In this document: piece after piece, positions 1-5,858 of the stretch | How the letters are laid out: each line of letters starts with the position of its first letter | Numbering within the stretch: the first letter of the stretch is position 1 | From: Mobilitalea sp. | Lineage (GTDB): Bacteria > Bacillota_A > Clostridia > Lachnospirales > Lachnospiraceae | Reading direction: 5' to 3' | Assembly (NCBI GenBank): GCA_029974875.1 | Contig: JARKQP010000434.1 | Coordinates: forward strand, 1-6,256 | Length of the DNA: 6,256 nt | Notes under the pieces: model-generated | What the model was told of the DNA's origin: nothing | What the model saw: the letters and a program-made list of their open reading frames with translations, nothing else | Databases searched by the model: none | Translations under genes and position numbers: made by a program

Positions 1-3000
1 CCATAAAGCTCCAGGAATATAATTCTTTTCCTTTTTCATCCGTTACTGTTAAGCTGATATCCTTTCCGTTCTCTTTCGCCGCTTCCAGGATGCCGGAATC
101 CAGCTTCAGCCCGACACCATTATTACGCAAGCTATCTGACATAGGGATGGAAATGTTTGCCCCTGAGATATCCTTGTCCTTCAGCTTCTCTACAATATTT
201 TGCGAGGAGATCGTCAGAACACTATCCTTTGGAACTCCGGCTCCAGTAATGCGGACAGCCGCTTCTACCTTTCCTCCGTCCACAACGGTTGAGACGCTCG
301 TGTTAGCATCAATCCGCTCCACTACTGGTGCAGGTGTCGGTGTTGCCGTTGGCTGTGGCATAGGATCTGGTACAGGGTTCGTCACCTGATTCTGTCTGTA
401 CAGTGCCGTTACCGTCAGATCAGCCGTCACATTGTCAAAAGCCTTATCCCAACCGATAAAGGTATATCCTGCCCTTCCAGGGCTTGCAGGTGCTGTTGCC
501 CTATTTCCTTTATTCACTGTCTCAGTCTTTAATGTGGTTCCATCCCAGTCCTTGAAGGTCACGGTATAAGTCTCTGTCAGTCCCAGGATTGTTACTGATG
601 TCACGCCTGATGTCACGCCGTCGCAGATAACTGCAAAATAATAAGTTCCTTCCAATGCTGTTTCATCCATCACAACTGTTATACTTGAGCCGCTTACCGA
701 TATAGCGCTGCCGGATACTGTTAAGCCGGTTGGTGCATATGAGGGATTACCTTTTTCATCACACCAGTATGCCGTTACCGGGATACCATCTGCTATATCC
801 TGTGCAGTTACCATATAAGTCGCCGTGCCCGGTATCCCTGCGGTTAATGTCCCGTTCTGTGTACCAACCGCTATACTCTTGCCCGGGAGCATCTCCGTTA
901 TATCAATCGTAACTGCCCCAACGCAGGAGTCCATATACCATAGGTATACAGCCCTATCCCCTACACTCTTTTCCACCTGGAGGGTGAGGTTCGTATCTCC
1001 GGCGCTCTGATTACCGATTGCAATGATGCTTACACCGGTTACAGTGACTGCTTGTGAATCGATGCCGTCCTTTATACTAAAATCTTCGGCCATAAAGGTG
1101 GTGACGTCCACTCCGGCAGTTGTTGTAATATCAATTGTATCTGTGCCAGTCGTTGCACCGTCATCCTCCGCAATAAAGTGAAGAGACACTGTCCGGTCGG
1201 CACCAAGAACAACACTTCCACCCAAGACTATATCATCATTTTTTGTAATCCTAACCTCATATGTACTAAGCACGGTACCTTCGCTGTCCTTTAGATCAAC
1301 AATTATTGTGTTTTCTCCTGCTTGCAGCCCAATTGCCTGGGACGTTACACCCCCTTCCAACATCTGCCCATTTACAAAGAACCTGCCAGGGAAATCGGTT
1401 GCCTTCTGCAGGGTAAGGGTAACATATTCCACGGATTTTCCCACAGTACCTGTGTATTGCTTATTATCCTCCGGGTTAACTGCTAAATCAGGTACACCGC
1501 TCACTTGAAGTGATGATAATTTATCATTATACGGAAATCCATTGTAAACCCTTACATAATCCACATATAAATCTCCCCCTGCATCCGATGAGTAGATCTG
1601 CAGGTAATCGAAGTCTGCCGCTCCATTCTGCCATGTTCGGAGATCCGCATTCGCAAGCTTCTTCACTCCATCAACATAATGGTCAAAGGTTCCTCTGTCA
1701 AAGTCTACGACATGCGTCACCTCATACCAGGTATTTACTGTCATTTCACAAATATCTGTTGTTGCACTGCTGCCCCTGGTCGTATGTGTCTTGATCCATC
1801 CACCATTCATGGCAAGAGTTGTTTCAGGGTTTGACGAGTTTTGTGGTGCCGAGGTATTAAACCCACTGTTATGGAATGTGTAGAGGCTGTATTGTGCGCT
1901 TGTGCCGGTTCTCTTCACTCTGGTTTGAATCGTGTATTTTCCTGAAACATTTGCTTCCGACTTGTTGTAAATACCAAGTGCGCCTCCCGCTCTACTAAGC
2001 CTTAACAGCTTATTTGTCCCTGTATCCTCCGGGTCGTCAACGATTTCAATAACATTACCGGCGCTCGTACTATATACATTCCATTTACTTCCGCTGCCAC
2101 TTGTGAATGCGCCTATTCCATAGGAATCAAACTCATCCGTCACAGCTGAAATGATACGTTTTTCCACCGCAACAAATTGCAAAGCATAGGCGTTGCTATT
2201 TTCTATAGAAGGTGTAATGCCAGATGCGTAAACATCATAGTAGCTGGCTTTCTTTGCCACCAGCTGCAATGAGGTGCCTGCACTGATACCTGTTACGTCG
2301 AACCTAAATGTGCCATCAATTCCAGAGATCGTAGTATCCAATACTACAGCACTAAGCCCGCCGCCGCTTAAGAGGAATACTTCTGCTCCTTTAAGCACGC
2401 TACCATCCGGTGCCTTAACGGTGCCGCTTATGAACCTTCCGGCACTTGTACTATTCCCTATGGTTAATTGCAACGCTGCCGTTTCCTCTGTTATTGTCAC
2501 AGGAGTTGTGCTTGTTGCATATCCTTCTTTTGATACCGTGACCGTATAGGCTCCCTGTGCTATATCTGCGATAAAATAATATCCGCTATCATCAGTTATT
2601 GCAGCTTTTTCACCGAATGATACTGTTGCATTCTTAACAGTTTCACCTATTTCATTTCTTACATAACCGCCGATACTGCCATTGAACTTAGCTTCATAAA
2701 GACCTATGTCTGGGCTAGTTCCAGCTATTGTCCCTTCATAGTCCTTATTGTTAAATGCTTCCGCTATGTATGCTCCAAATAAGGAACTGCTTACTGTATA
2801 GGTGACGCCATTGTCTATGAGCGGTGAGCTTGCCTGGGGTTTCAGCAGGCTAAAATCCTTCACTCTACTGTCAACGGATATTCCGGTGCCGATAGCCGCC
2901 ATTATTTGCTCTGTAGTACCTGTAAACTCCGGGTCACTGGTTATAGCGTTAGCATCCTTCGCTGGTGCGGAAACACCGGGACCGAAGTACAAGTTGTTTG

Positions 3001-5170
3001 AAAGAGTATTTAATGAGCTTGAGGTTGAGCCGAAATCCGCAGATTTGACGCTTGGATTTGTGTTATAAAATATGTTATTCCTAAAGTTCCATACCTCACT
3101 ATTCGGGCTGTTGTTTATAAAATCCAATTCTGTATCGCCTTTTTGCGCCTTTGTGCTATAGCACACATTATTATAAATATCTATAGTTCCCTTATATACA
3201 CAGTCCCTGAACCATATCTCATCATTGTCCTTGAGCAGGTTGTAACGGATGATTACAGAGTTGTAGTCAAATCCGCAAATGAGGATCGCATCACCACAGT
3301 CATGTATGTAGTTGTATTGTATAATTGTATTTGTTGTCTGCCTGTCAGGGTCAATACCGTTACTGTCCCCACCGCCTGCTTTCCTTTGAGAGCCATACAC
3401 TTCATTGTGCTGCACCAAAGCTTTGTCTACATAGTAAAGCTCTATTCCGCAAACGCCAGGCTCTTTGATTACATTGTTCTCCACTAATACATTTTGTGAG
3501 CTTGTGATATAGATTGCATCTCCGTTGTAATCACCAGTTTGGTCAAAGTAATTGTTTTTTACGGTGATATTTTTATGTGGCTTGAAATTGCTGTCGTAAT
3601 AATCGGGTGCCGTAGCGGAAGTGCTCCTCTTAGCCCATTTCTTACCGCTTGAACCGCCGCTCCACTGCTTTATCGTAAAGCAGGCAAAGCTGTTTCTTGC
3701 GAATGTGCTTTCTGACAGCGTCACATCCTCAAAAATAGTAGGAGTATCCGTACCAGGAGCCAAGGCTTCAAAGAGTATACCTCCTGTCCTCTTAGAATTG
3801 TCCCAGCCTGTGTTGAACATGATGCCTTCCTCATACCAGTTTGTGGTATTGGTGTCATCCAGCCCACTGATCCACATATCCCAGCCTGTCACGTCGTGAA
3901 TATTCAAATGGTGCAGATCAAAACCCTTTAGAGTACCCATGTCCTTACCCGTAACGTGGATACCTCTCAGATCCTTTAAGAGTGCCCCGTCTATATGCTT
4001 ACCATTTGCATCCTTCTTGTCCCTATCACCCGTATAACCTTCAACTTTATTCGAGATGTCAAGATAGCTTATCTCGTAATGTTGTTGGTTATAGAGATAT
4101 AATACATCACCGATTACCCCGTTGCCCTTTAGCTGCGGCAATGCTGTAATTTCGCCATCCGCATCACTGTCGTATGCGGATATCACAATAGGTGCTTCCG
4201 TGCTTCCACTTCCTTTTGGGGATAGTGTCGTTCCTTCCCAAACGCCGCCCTCTTCAAACAGCACTTTGCTGCCAGCTGTTAAGGAGAGAGAGTTTATTTT
4301 ATCAATCGTTGCTATTGCCGTATCTTTTGTTTTACCGTCATTGCCATCATCACCAGTATTGCTGACATAATACGTTACTGCCGTTTCTTCCCCTCCTTCA
4401 CCAGGTTCTACAGCCGGATTGCCTTTTAACAAAAAATTATCTATTTTCTGTGGGGTTGCCGTACTGCCCTGGTCGTAGTAATTTGTAGCTGCAAACTGTG
4501 CCAGGTTTGTTGCTGTAATGCTTACAGGTGAAGCTGTGGTATCTGCGATTACAGCACCATTAGCCATTGTCAGCCTGTATGAAACAGTTTGCACAACAAA
4601 ATCAACCAGCAAGTCTATGTGAACTGTGAATGAGGTTACAATTGGTTTGTATGTTGCAAAAGTAATGTCCCATTTTGCCGGTGAGTAAGACTCATTTTTC
4701 CTATTTACCTGCGTATAATACCTAAGTTCATGATTAGCAGTTGAACTTTTACCTGCAAGCATCACGCCAAATATGATATTATTATTAGAATCTGTAAACT
4801 CAAAGCCTTTTTTCAATGTGTCTTTAAAATCACTGCTCCAATCCAGAGATATTGCAGCCTGTGTTACTGATTGTACGGCTCTATCGAAGGTTTTTGTGTA
4901 TACCGTGCCACTTCCAGAAGCTTTTTCGTTGGTAATCTTCAGGACACCACCCTCTATGAGCGCTCCGGCTGGGAAGCCAAAGTTGGCTGGACTGGTTTGT
5001 GCACTGAAGTCCTCGTTAATGAGCGTTTCCATCTCCTCCTCTGCGGCCGCTACTGGATACACATTTAGATTTGTGCATAGAATTTGTTCTAAAACCAAAA
5101 CTATTGCAGTAAGCAGAACCAGTGATTTACGAACGGTACGCTTGATCATTTTACTTCTTTTTCTTTCCAC
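1..5170 (-). CDS. Giant secreted modular protein with pectate-lyase-like beta-helix (3' end beyond window)
   Basis: One open frame of 1723 codons runs unbroken to the window edge. Residues from GTG 5170: signal peptide 1-43 (basic start, core SLVLLTAIVLVL, likely cut after VAAA); lectin-like jelly-roll about 47-250; right-handed parallel beta-helix about 266-825, opening with YYVSNTGDDGNDG, carrying repeats such as NITVKNNYF, VLVENNVI and IIQYNYIHD, and closing with the SPLIDNG...DIGLYE signature of choice-of-anchor-Q/lyase-like proteins; two carboxypeptidase-regulatory-like domains about 828-905 and 912-1002; second jelly-roll (DEFDSYG...YVDYVRVYNG) about 1006-1211; cadherin-like sandwich (LSSLQVSG...GENTIIVDL) about 1214-1309; Ig-like region to about 1528; InlB B-repeat (YTVTFKDWDG...GYTFIGWDKAF) about 1532-1592; Pro/Thr linker 1594-1615; unnamed module to the edge. 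Inferred role: binds or cleaves a uronate-containing polysaccharide outside the cell. I cannot identify a catalytic residue, so lyase, hydrolase or adhesin all remain possible. Start: GTG 5170 has GAGAGG eight bases upstream; ATG 5194 (coupled to a leader frame) and ATG 5149 are alternatives, and all keep the signal peptide. Confidence 0.9.
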   Translation of the reverse strand, partial: MERKRSKMIKRTVRKSLVLLTAIVLVLEQILCTNLNVYPVAAAEEEMETLINEDFSAQTSPANFGFPAGALIEGGVLKITNEKASGSGTVYTKTFDRAVQSVTQAAISLDWSSDFKDTLKKGFEFTDSNNNIIFGVMLAGKSSTANHELRYYTQVNRKNESYSPAKWDITFATYKPIVTSFTVHIDLLVDFVVQTVSYRLTMANGAVIADTTASPVSITATNLAQFAATNYYDQGSTATPQKIDNFLLKGNPAVEPGEGGEETAVTYYVSNTGDDGNDGKTKDTAIATIDKINSLSLTAGSKVLFEEGGVWEGTTLSPKGSGSTEAPIVISAYDSDADGEITALPQLKGNGVIGDVLYLYNQQHYEISYLDISNKVEGYTGDRDKKDANGKHIDGALLKDLRGIHVTGKDMGTLKGFDLHHLNIHDVTGWDMWISGLDDTNTTNWYEEGIMFNTGWDNSKRTGGILFEALAPGTDTPTIFEDVTLSESTFARNSFACFTIKQWSGGSSGKKWAKRSTSATAPDYYDSNFKPHKNITVKNNYFDQTGDYNGDAIYITSSQNVLVENNVIKEPGVCGIELYYVDKALVQHNEVYGSQRKAGGGDSNGIDPDRQTTNTIIQYNYIHDCGDAILICGFDYNSVIIRYNLLKDNDEIWFRDCVYKGTIDIYNNVCYSTKAQKGDTELDFINNSPNSEVWNFRNNIFYNTNPSVKSADFGSTSSSLNTLSNNLYFGPGVSAPAKDANAITSDPEFTGTTEQIMAAIGTGISVDSRVKDFSLLKPQASSPLIDNGVTYTVSSSLFGAYIAEAFNNKDYEGTIAGTSPDIGLYEAKFNGSIGGYVRNEIGETVKNATVSFGEKAAITDDSGYYFIADIAQGAYTVTVSKEGYATSTTPVTITEETAALQLTIGNSTSAGRFISGTVKAPDGSVLKGAEVFLLSGGGLSAVVLDTTISGIDGTFRFDVTGISAGTSLQLVAKKASYYDVYASGITPSIENSNAYALQFVAVEKRIISAVTDEFDSYGIGAFTSGSGSKWNVYSTSAGNVIEIVDDPEDTGTNKLLRLSRAGGALGIYNKSEANVSGKYTIQTRVKRTGTSAQYSLYTFHNSGFNTSAPQNSSNPETTLAMNGGWIKTHTTRGSSATTDICEMTVNTWYEVTHVVDFDRGTFDHYVDGVKKLANADLRTWQNGAADFDYLQIYSSDAGGDLYVDYVRVYNGFPYNDKLSSLQVSGVPDLAVNPEDNKQYTGTVGKSVEYVTLTLQKATDFPGRFFVNGQMLEGGVTSQAIGLQAGENTIIVDLKDSEGTVLSTYEVRITKNDDIVLGGSVVLGADRTVSLHFIAEDDGATTGTDTIDITTTAGVDVTTFMAEDFSIKDGIDSQAVTVTGVSIIAIGNQSAGDTNLTLQVEKSVGDRAVYLWYMDSCVGAVTIDITEMLPGKSIAVGTQNGTLTAGIPGTATYMVTAQDIADGIPVTAYWCDEKGNPSYAPTGLTVSGSAISVSGSSITVVMDETALEGTYYFAVICDGVTSGVTSVTILGLTETYTVTFKDWDGTTLKTETVNKGNRATAPASPGRAGYTFIGWDKAFDNVTADLTVTALYRQNQVTNPVPDPMPQPTATPTPAPVVERIDANTSVSTVVDGGKVEAAVRITGAGVPKDSVLTISSQNIVEKLKDKDISGANISIPMSDSLRNNGVGLKLDSGILEAAKENGKDISLTVTDEKGKELYSWSFM
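596..619 (-). repeat. Tandem 12-bp repeat coding for VTSG-VTSG
   Basis: Two perfect adjoining copies of TGATGTCACGCC (plus strand) give GVTSGVTS in the protein, at the end of the Ig-like region. The copies are base-identical, which suggests a recent in-frame slippage duplication rather than selection for the peptide alone. Confidence 0.7.
831..895 (-). repeat. Segment of the surface-protein gene copied at 5470-5534
   Basis: This stretch encodes EMLPGKSIAVGTQNGTLTAG and following residues within the Ig-like region. It recurs as a direct repeat, on the same strand, upstream of the gene, at about 89 percent identity by eye with a 25-26 bp identical core (GTTAATGTCCCGTTCTGTGT and onward, plus strand). 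The reading frame here is intact. Confidence 0.75.
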
Positions 5171-5178
5171 TAAATTTT

Positions 5179-5184
5179 CCTCTC
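5179..5184 (-). promoter_or_regulatory. Ribosome binding site supporting GTG 5170
   Basis: GAGAGG ends eight bases before GTG 5170. ATG 5194 has no purine-rich sequence ahead of it (GCAAATC precedes it), and ATG 5149 has only the weak AGAAGT. This is why 5170 is chosen as the start, unless ATG 5194 is used by coupling to the leader frame. Confidence 0.5.
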
Positions 5185-5190
5185 TTTCTT

Positions 5191-5238
5191 TCATGATTTG
5201 CAAATTTGCAGCCTGCTAAGCTCCCGTGCCACGTGCAC
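5191..5238 (-). CDS. Possible 15-codon leader peptide overlapping the main start region
   Basis: A GTG at 5238 is preceded five bases upstream by GGAGG within AAGGGGGAGGAAGG, the strongest Shine-Dalgarno sequence in the window. It opens a frame reading VHVARELSRLQICKS and stopping with TGA at 5193-5191. That TGA overlaps ATG 5194 of the large gene as ATGA, a layout typical of translational coupling. The ribosome binding site cannot serve the large gene directly: it is 50 nt from ATG 5194 and an in-frame TAG lies between. The candidate promoter would place it about 20 nt from the transcript start. I do not recognise the peptide. Function and translation are inferred only. Confidence 0.35.
   Translation of the reverse strand: MHVARELSRLQICKS
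5196..5205. repeat. Palindrome ATTTGCAAAT, copy 1
   Basis: This perfect 10-bp palindrome lies one base upstream of ATG 5194. It overlaps a second perfect palindrome, TGCAAATTTGCA (5199-5210). An identical copy lies at 5321-5330, exactly 125 bp away, so the pair brackets the candidate promoter. It could be an operator half of a two-site regulator; this is inference. Confidence 0.5.
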
Positions 5239-5243
5239 CCCTT

Positions 5244-5248
5244 CCTCC
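5244..5248 (-). promoter_or_regulatory. Strong ribosome binding site ahead of the leader frame
   Basis: GGAGG sits inside the purine run AAGGGGGAGGAAGGGG and is spaced five bases from GTG 5238. It is out of reach of every start codon of the large gene, which points to a small translated leader. Confidence 0.5.
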
Positions 5249-5261
5249 CCCTTATGTCTTT

Positions 5262-5276
5262 TAGTTATATTAACTA
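5262..5276. repeat. Inverted repeat TAGTTA-TAT-TAACTA over the -10 region
   Basis: Perfect 6-bp arms around a 3-bp spacer overlap the candidate -10 box (5273-5278) and the expected transcription start. This is a suitable place for a repressor operator, but the sequence is AT-rich and short, so chance is possible. Confidence 0.35.
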
Positions 5277-5301
5277 TATAAGAGTTTCCATCAGAGATAA
5301 A
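5273..5301 (-). promoter_or_regulatory. Candidate sigma-A promoter for the surface-protein gene
   Basis: On the minus strand TATAGT (5278-5273) matches the -10 consensus at five of six bases. TTTATC (5301-5296) lies 17 bases upstream as a weak -35 box (three of six). A run of eight T (5311-5304) sits just upstream and could act as an UP-like element. Transcription would begin near 5266, giving a leader of about 70-100 nt. The weak -35 is why confidence is low. Confidence 0.35.
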
Positions 5302-5320
5302 TGAAAAAAAACGACTAATC

Positions 5321-5330
5321 ATTTGCAAAT
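5321..5330. repeat. Palindrome ATTTGCAAAT, copy 2
   Basis: Identical to the 5196-5205 palindrome and placed about 20 bp upstream of the candidate -35 box. Flanking bases of the two copies are mostly different, so the conservation is confined to the palindrome itself. Confidence 0.5.
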
Positions 5331-5399
5331 AGCCGACTTTGATTATCGTGATACCGCATAGTTTAATTATGTAACACCCTGAATAATTAGCCATATTTA

Positions 5400-5534
5400 T
5401 TATCCAGGATTCTGCACTAATAAGAACTGATTTGGATTGAAAACACCAGATGAATATTGGTTTTCGCCTGGTGTTCCTGCTGTTAATGTCCCGTTCTGTG
5501 TACCAACTGCTATACTCTTGCCTGGGAGAATTTC
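5400..5534 (-). pseudogene. Detached fragment of a surface-protein gene like the one downstream
   Basis: The minus-strand frame encodes EILPGKSIAVGTQNGTLTAG followed by TPG. This is the same peptide as in the Ig-like region of the large protein (around residues 1425-1447), where it reads EMLPGKSIAVGTQNGTLTAG then IPG. Nucleotides 5470-5534 match 831-895 at roughly 57 of 64 positions. After TPG the frame runs 22 more codons (GENQYSSGVFNPNQFLLVQNPG) without similarity to the large protein and stops at 5400-5402. There is no start codon with a ribosome binding site; the upstream part of the open frame is intron-relic sequence. It is best read as debris of a paralogous gene or of a copied segment. 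Confidence 0.65.
5442..5475. repeat. Inverted repeat AACACCAG / CTGGTGTT inside the gene fragment
   Basis: Perfect 8-bp arms (5442-5449 and 5468-5475) flank an 18-nt loop at the point where similarity to the large gene is lost. Neither strand continues into a long T-tract, so a terminator is unlikely. It may mark the breakpoint of the rearrangement. Confidence 0.3.
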
Positions 5535-5708
5535 GGGTAGACGGCTCTTATCATCCAATCCGTGACAACATACCTGTATTTCCAATGGGCATAACAGACT
5601 AATCTATGCCGCCTCTGACTTAACTCTTTATCAAATTCGTTTAATATGATATTTACTAGAGCAAATCAGGGACTTTAACCCATAAGATTGTGCCCATGCT
5701 GGGCACAC
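5532..5708 (-). mobile_element. Relic of a group IIC (class C) intron behind a terminator
   Basis: Seen: right after the terminator T-tract plus one C, the minus strand reads GTGTGCCCAGCATGGGCACA, then ATCTT and ATGGGTTAAAGTCCC. From memory this closely matches the first ~40 nt of the Oceanobacillus iheyensis group IIC intron (GUGUGCCCGGCAUGGG..., then GGGUGAGAGUCCC). The 8-bp hairpin at 5689-5707 corresponds to its first helix. Downstream is a reverse transcriptase fragment (5588-5665), and at 5532-5548 AGAGCCGTCTACCCGAA resembles the 5' strand of a class C domain V without its 3' strand. Known: class C introns insert behind rho-independent terminators, exactly the position found here. With only about 180 nt left of roughly 2 kb, it cannot splice or move. 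The 5' boundary is firm; the domain V call is tentative. Confidence 0.72.
5588..5665 (-). pseudogene. Fragment of group II intron reverse transcriptase/maturase
   Basis: Twenty-six codons read FALVNIILNE then FDKELSQRRHRLVCYA. Intact group II intron reverse transcriptases carry, between the SPLLANI segment and the catalytic YADD box, a stretch close to NIMLNELDKELEKRGHRFVRYA. The match stops right before the catalytic Asp pair: the next codons are CAT TGG, not GAT GAT. Stop codons TAA and TGA interrupt the frame just upstream, where SP can still be read. The gene has therefore lost nearly all of its ~420-600 codons and is inactive. Confidence 0.7.
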
Positions 5709-5709
5709 G

Positions 5710-5751
5710 AAAAAAGGTACCTGAAACGAAATTCAAATTGTTTCAGATACC
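5710..5751 (-). terminator. Rho-independent terminator of the UxuB-like gene
   Basis: On the minus strand, GGTATCTGAAAC and GTTTCAGGTACC form a 12-bp stem with one T-G wobble, around a 12-nt loop, followed at once by six T residues. It lies about 107 nt after the dehydrogenase stop codon. The complementary strand has a C-A mismatch in the stem and no T-tract on that side, so it is directional. It also appears to be the landing site of the adjacent group IIC intron relic. Confidence 0.9.
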
Positions 5752-5797
5752 TGTCATTTCCGGTATAAATTATATTTTACCTTAATATTCTGATATG

Positions 5798-5819
5798 GCT
5801 TCTCTTCGCGGAAAGAAGC
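5798..5819 (-). other. Hairpin after the dehydrogenase stop
   Basis: GCTTCTTTC and GAAGAGAAGC, around a GCG loop, can pair on the minus strand with one bulged base, about 40 nt after the stop codon. No T-tract follows (CATATCAG comes next), so it is not a terminator by itself. It could stabilise the 3' end or be a processing site. The rest of 5752-5858 shows nothing I can name. Confidence 0.3.
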
Positions 5820-5858
5820 GAATTCAAACCGTATCGGCCGTCACTCTGTCCTCAATGG

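Noticed and set aside
4773..5219. Plus-strand open frame of 148 codons
   Set aside because: It lies opposite the unbroken 1723-codon minus-strand frame, has no ribosome binding site, and its translation has no recognisable domain. It is an antisense shadow, as are the other plus-strand frames over 90-4370.
5231..5238. CACGTG core in GTGCCACGTGCAC as an operator
   Set aside because: Arms are only four bases outside a mismatched centre and the sequence lies within the leader frame; no second copy is present.
5191..5394. 67-codon minus-strand frame starting at ATG 5394
   Set aside because: No Shine-Dalgarno precedes ATG 5394, the frame runs across the candidate promoter, and the protein is not recognisable. 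Only its last 15 codons have a proper ribosome binding site, so only those are listed.
5400..5585. 61-codon minus-strand frame as a small gene
   Set aside because: Its first ~17 codons fall on intron-relic sequence and the rest on a fragment of the large gene. It is a chimera created by rearrangement and has no ribosome binding site.
5689..5707. 8-bp hairpin TGTGCCCA-TGC-TGGGCACA as a second terminator
   Set aside because: No T-tract follows on the minus strand, and on the plus strand it is followed by CGAAAAAA. It fits the first helix of a group IIC intron better.
5761..5780. Weak inverted repeat GGTA...TACC in AT-rich sequence
   Set aside because: Only four outer pairs form before mismatches; compatible with chance.
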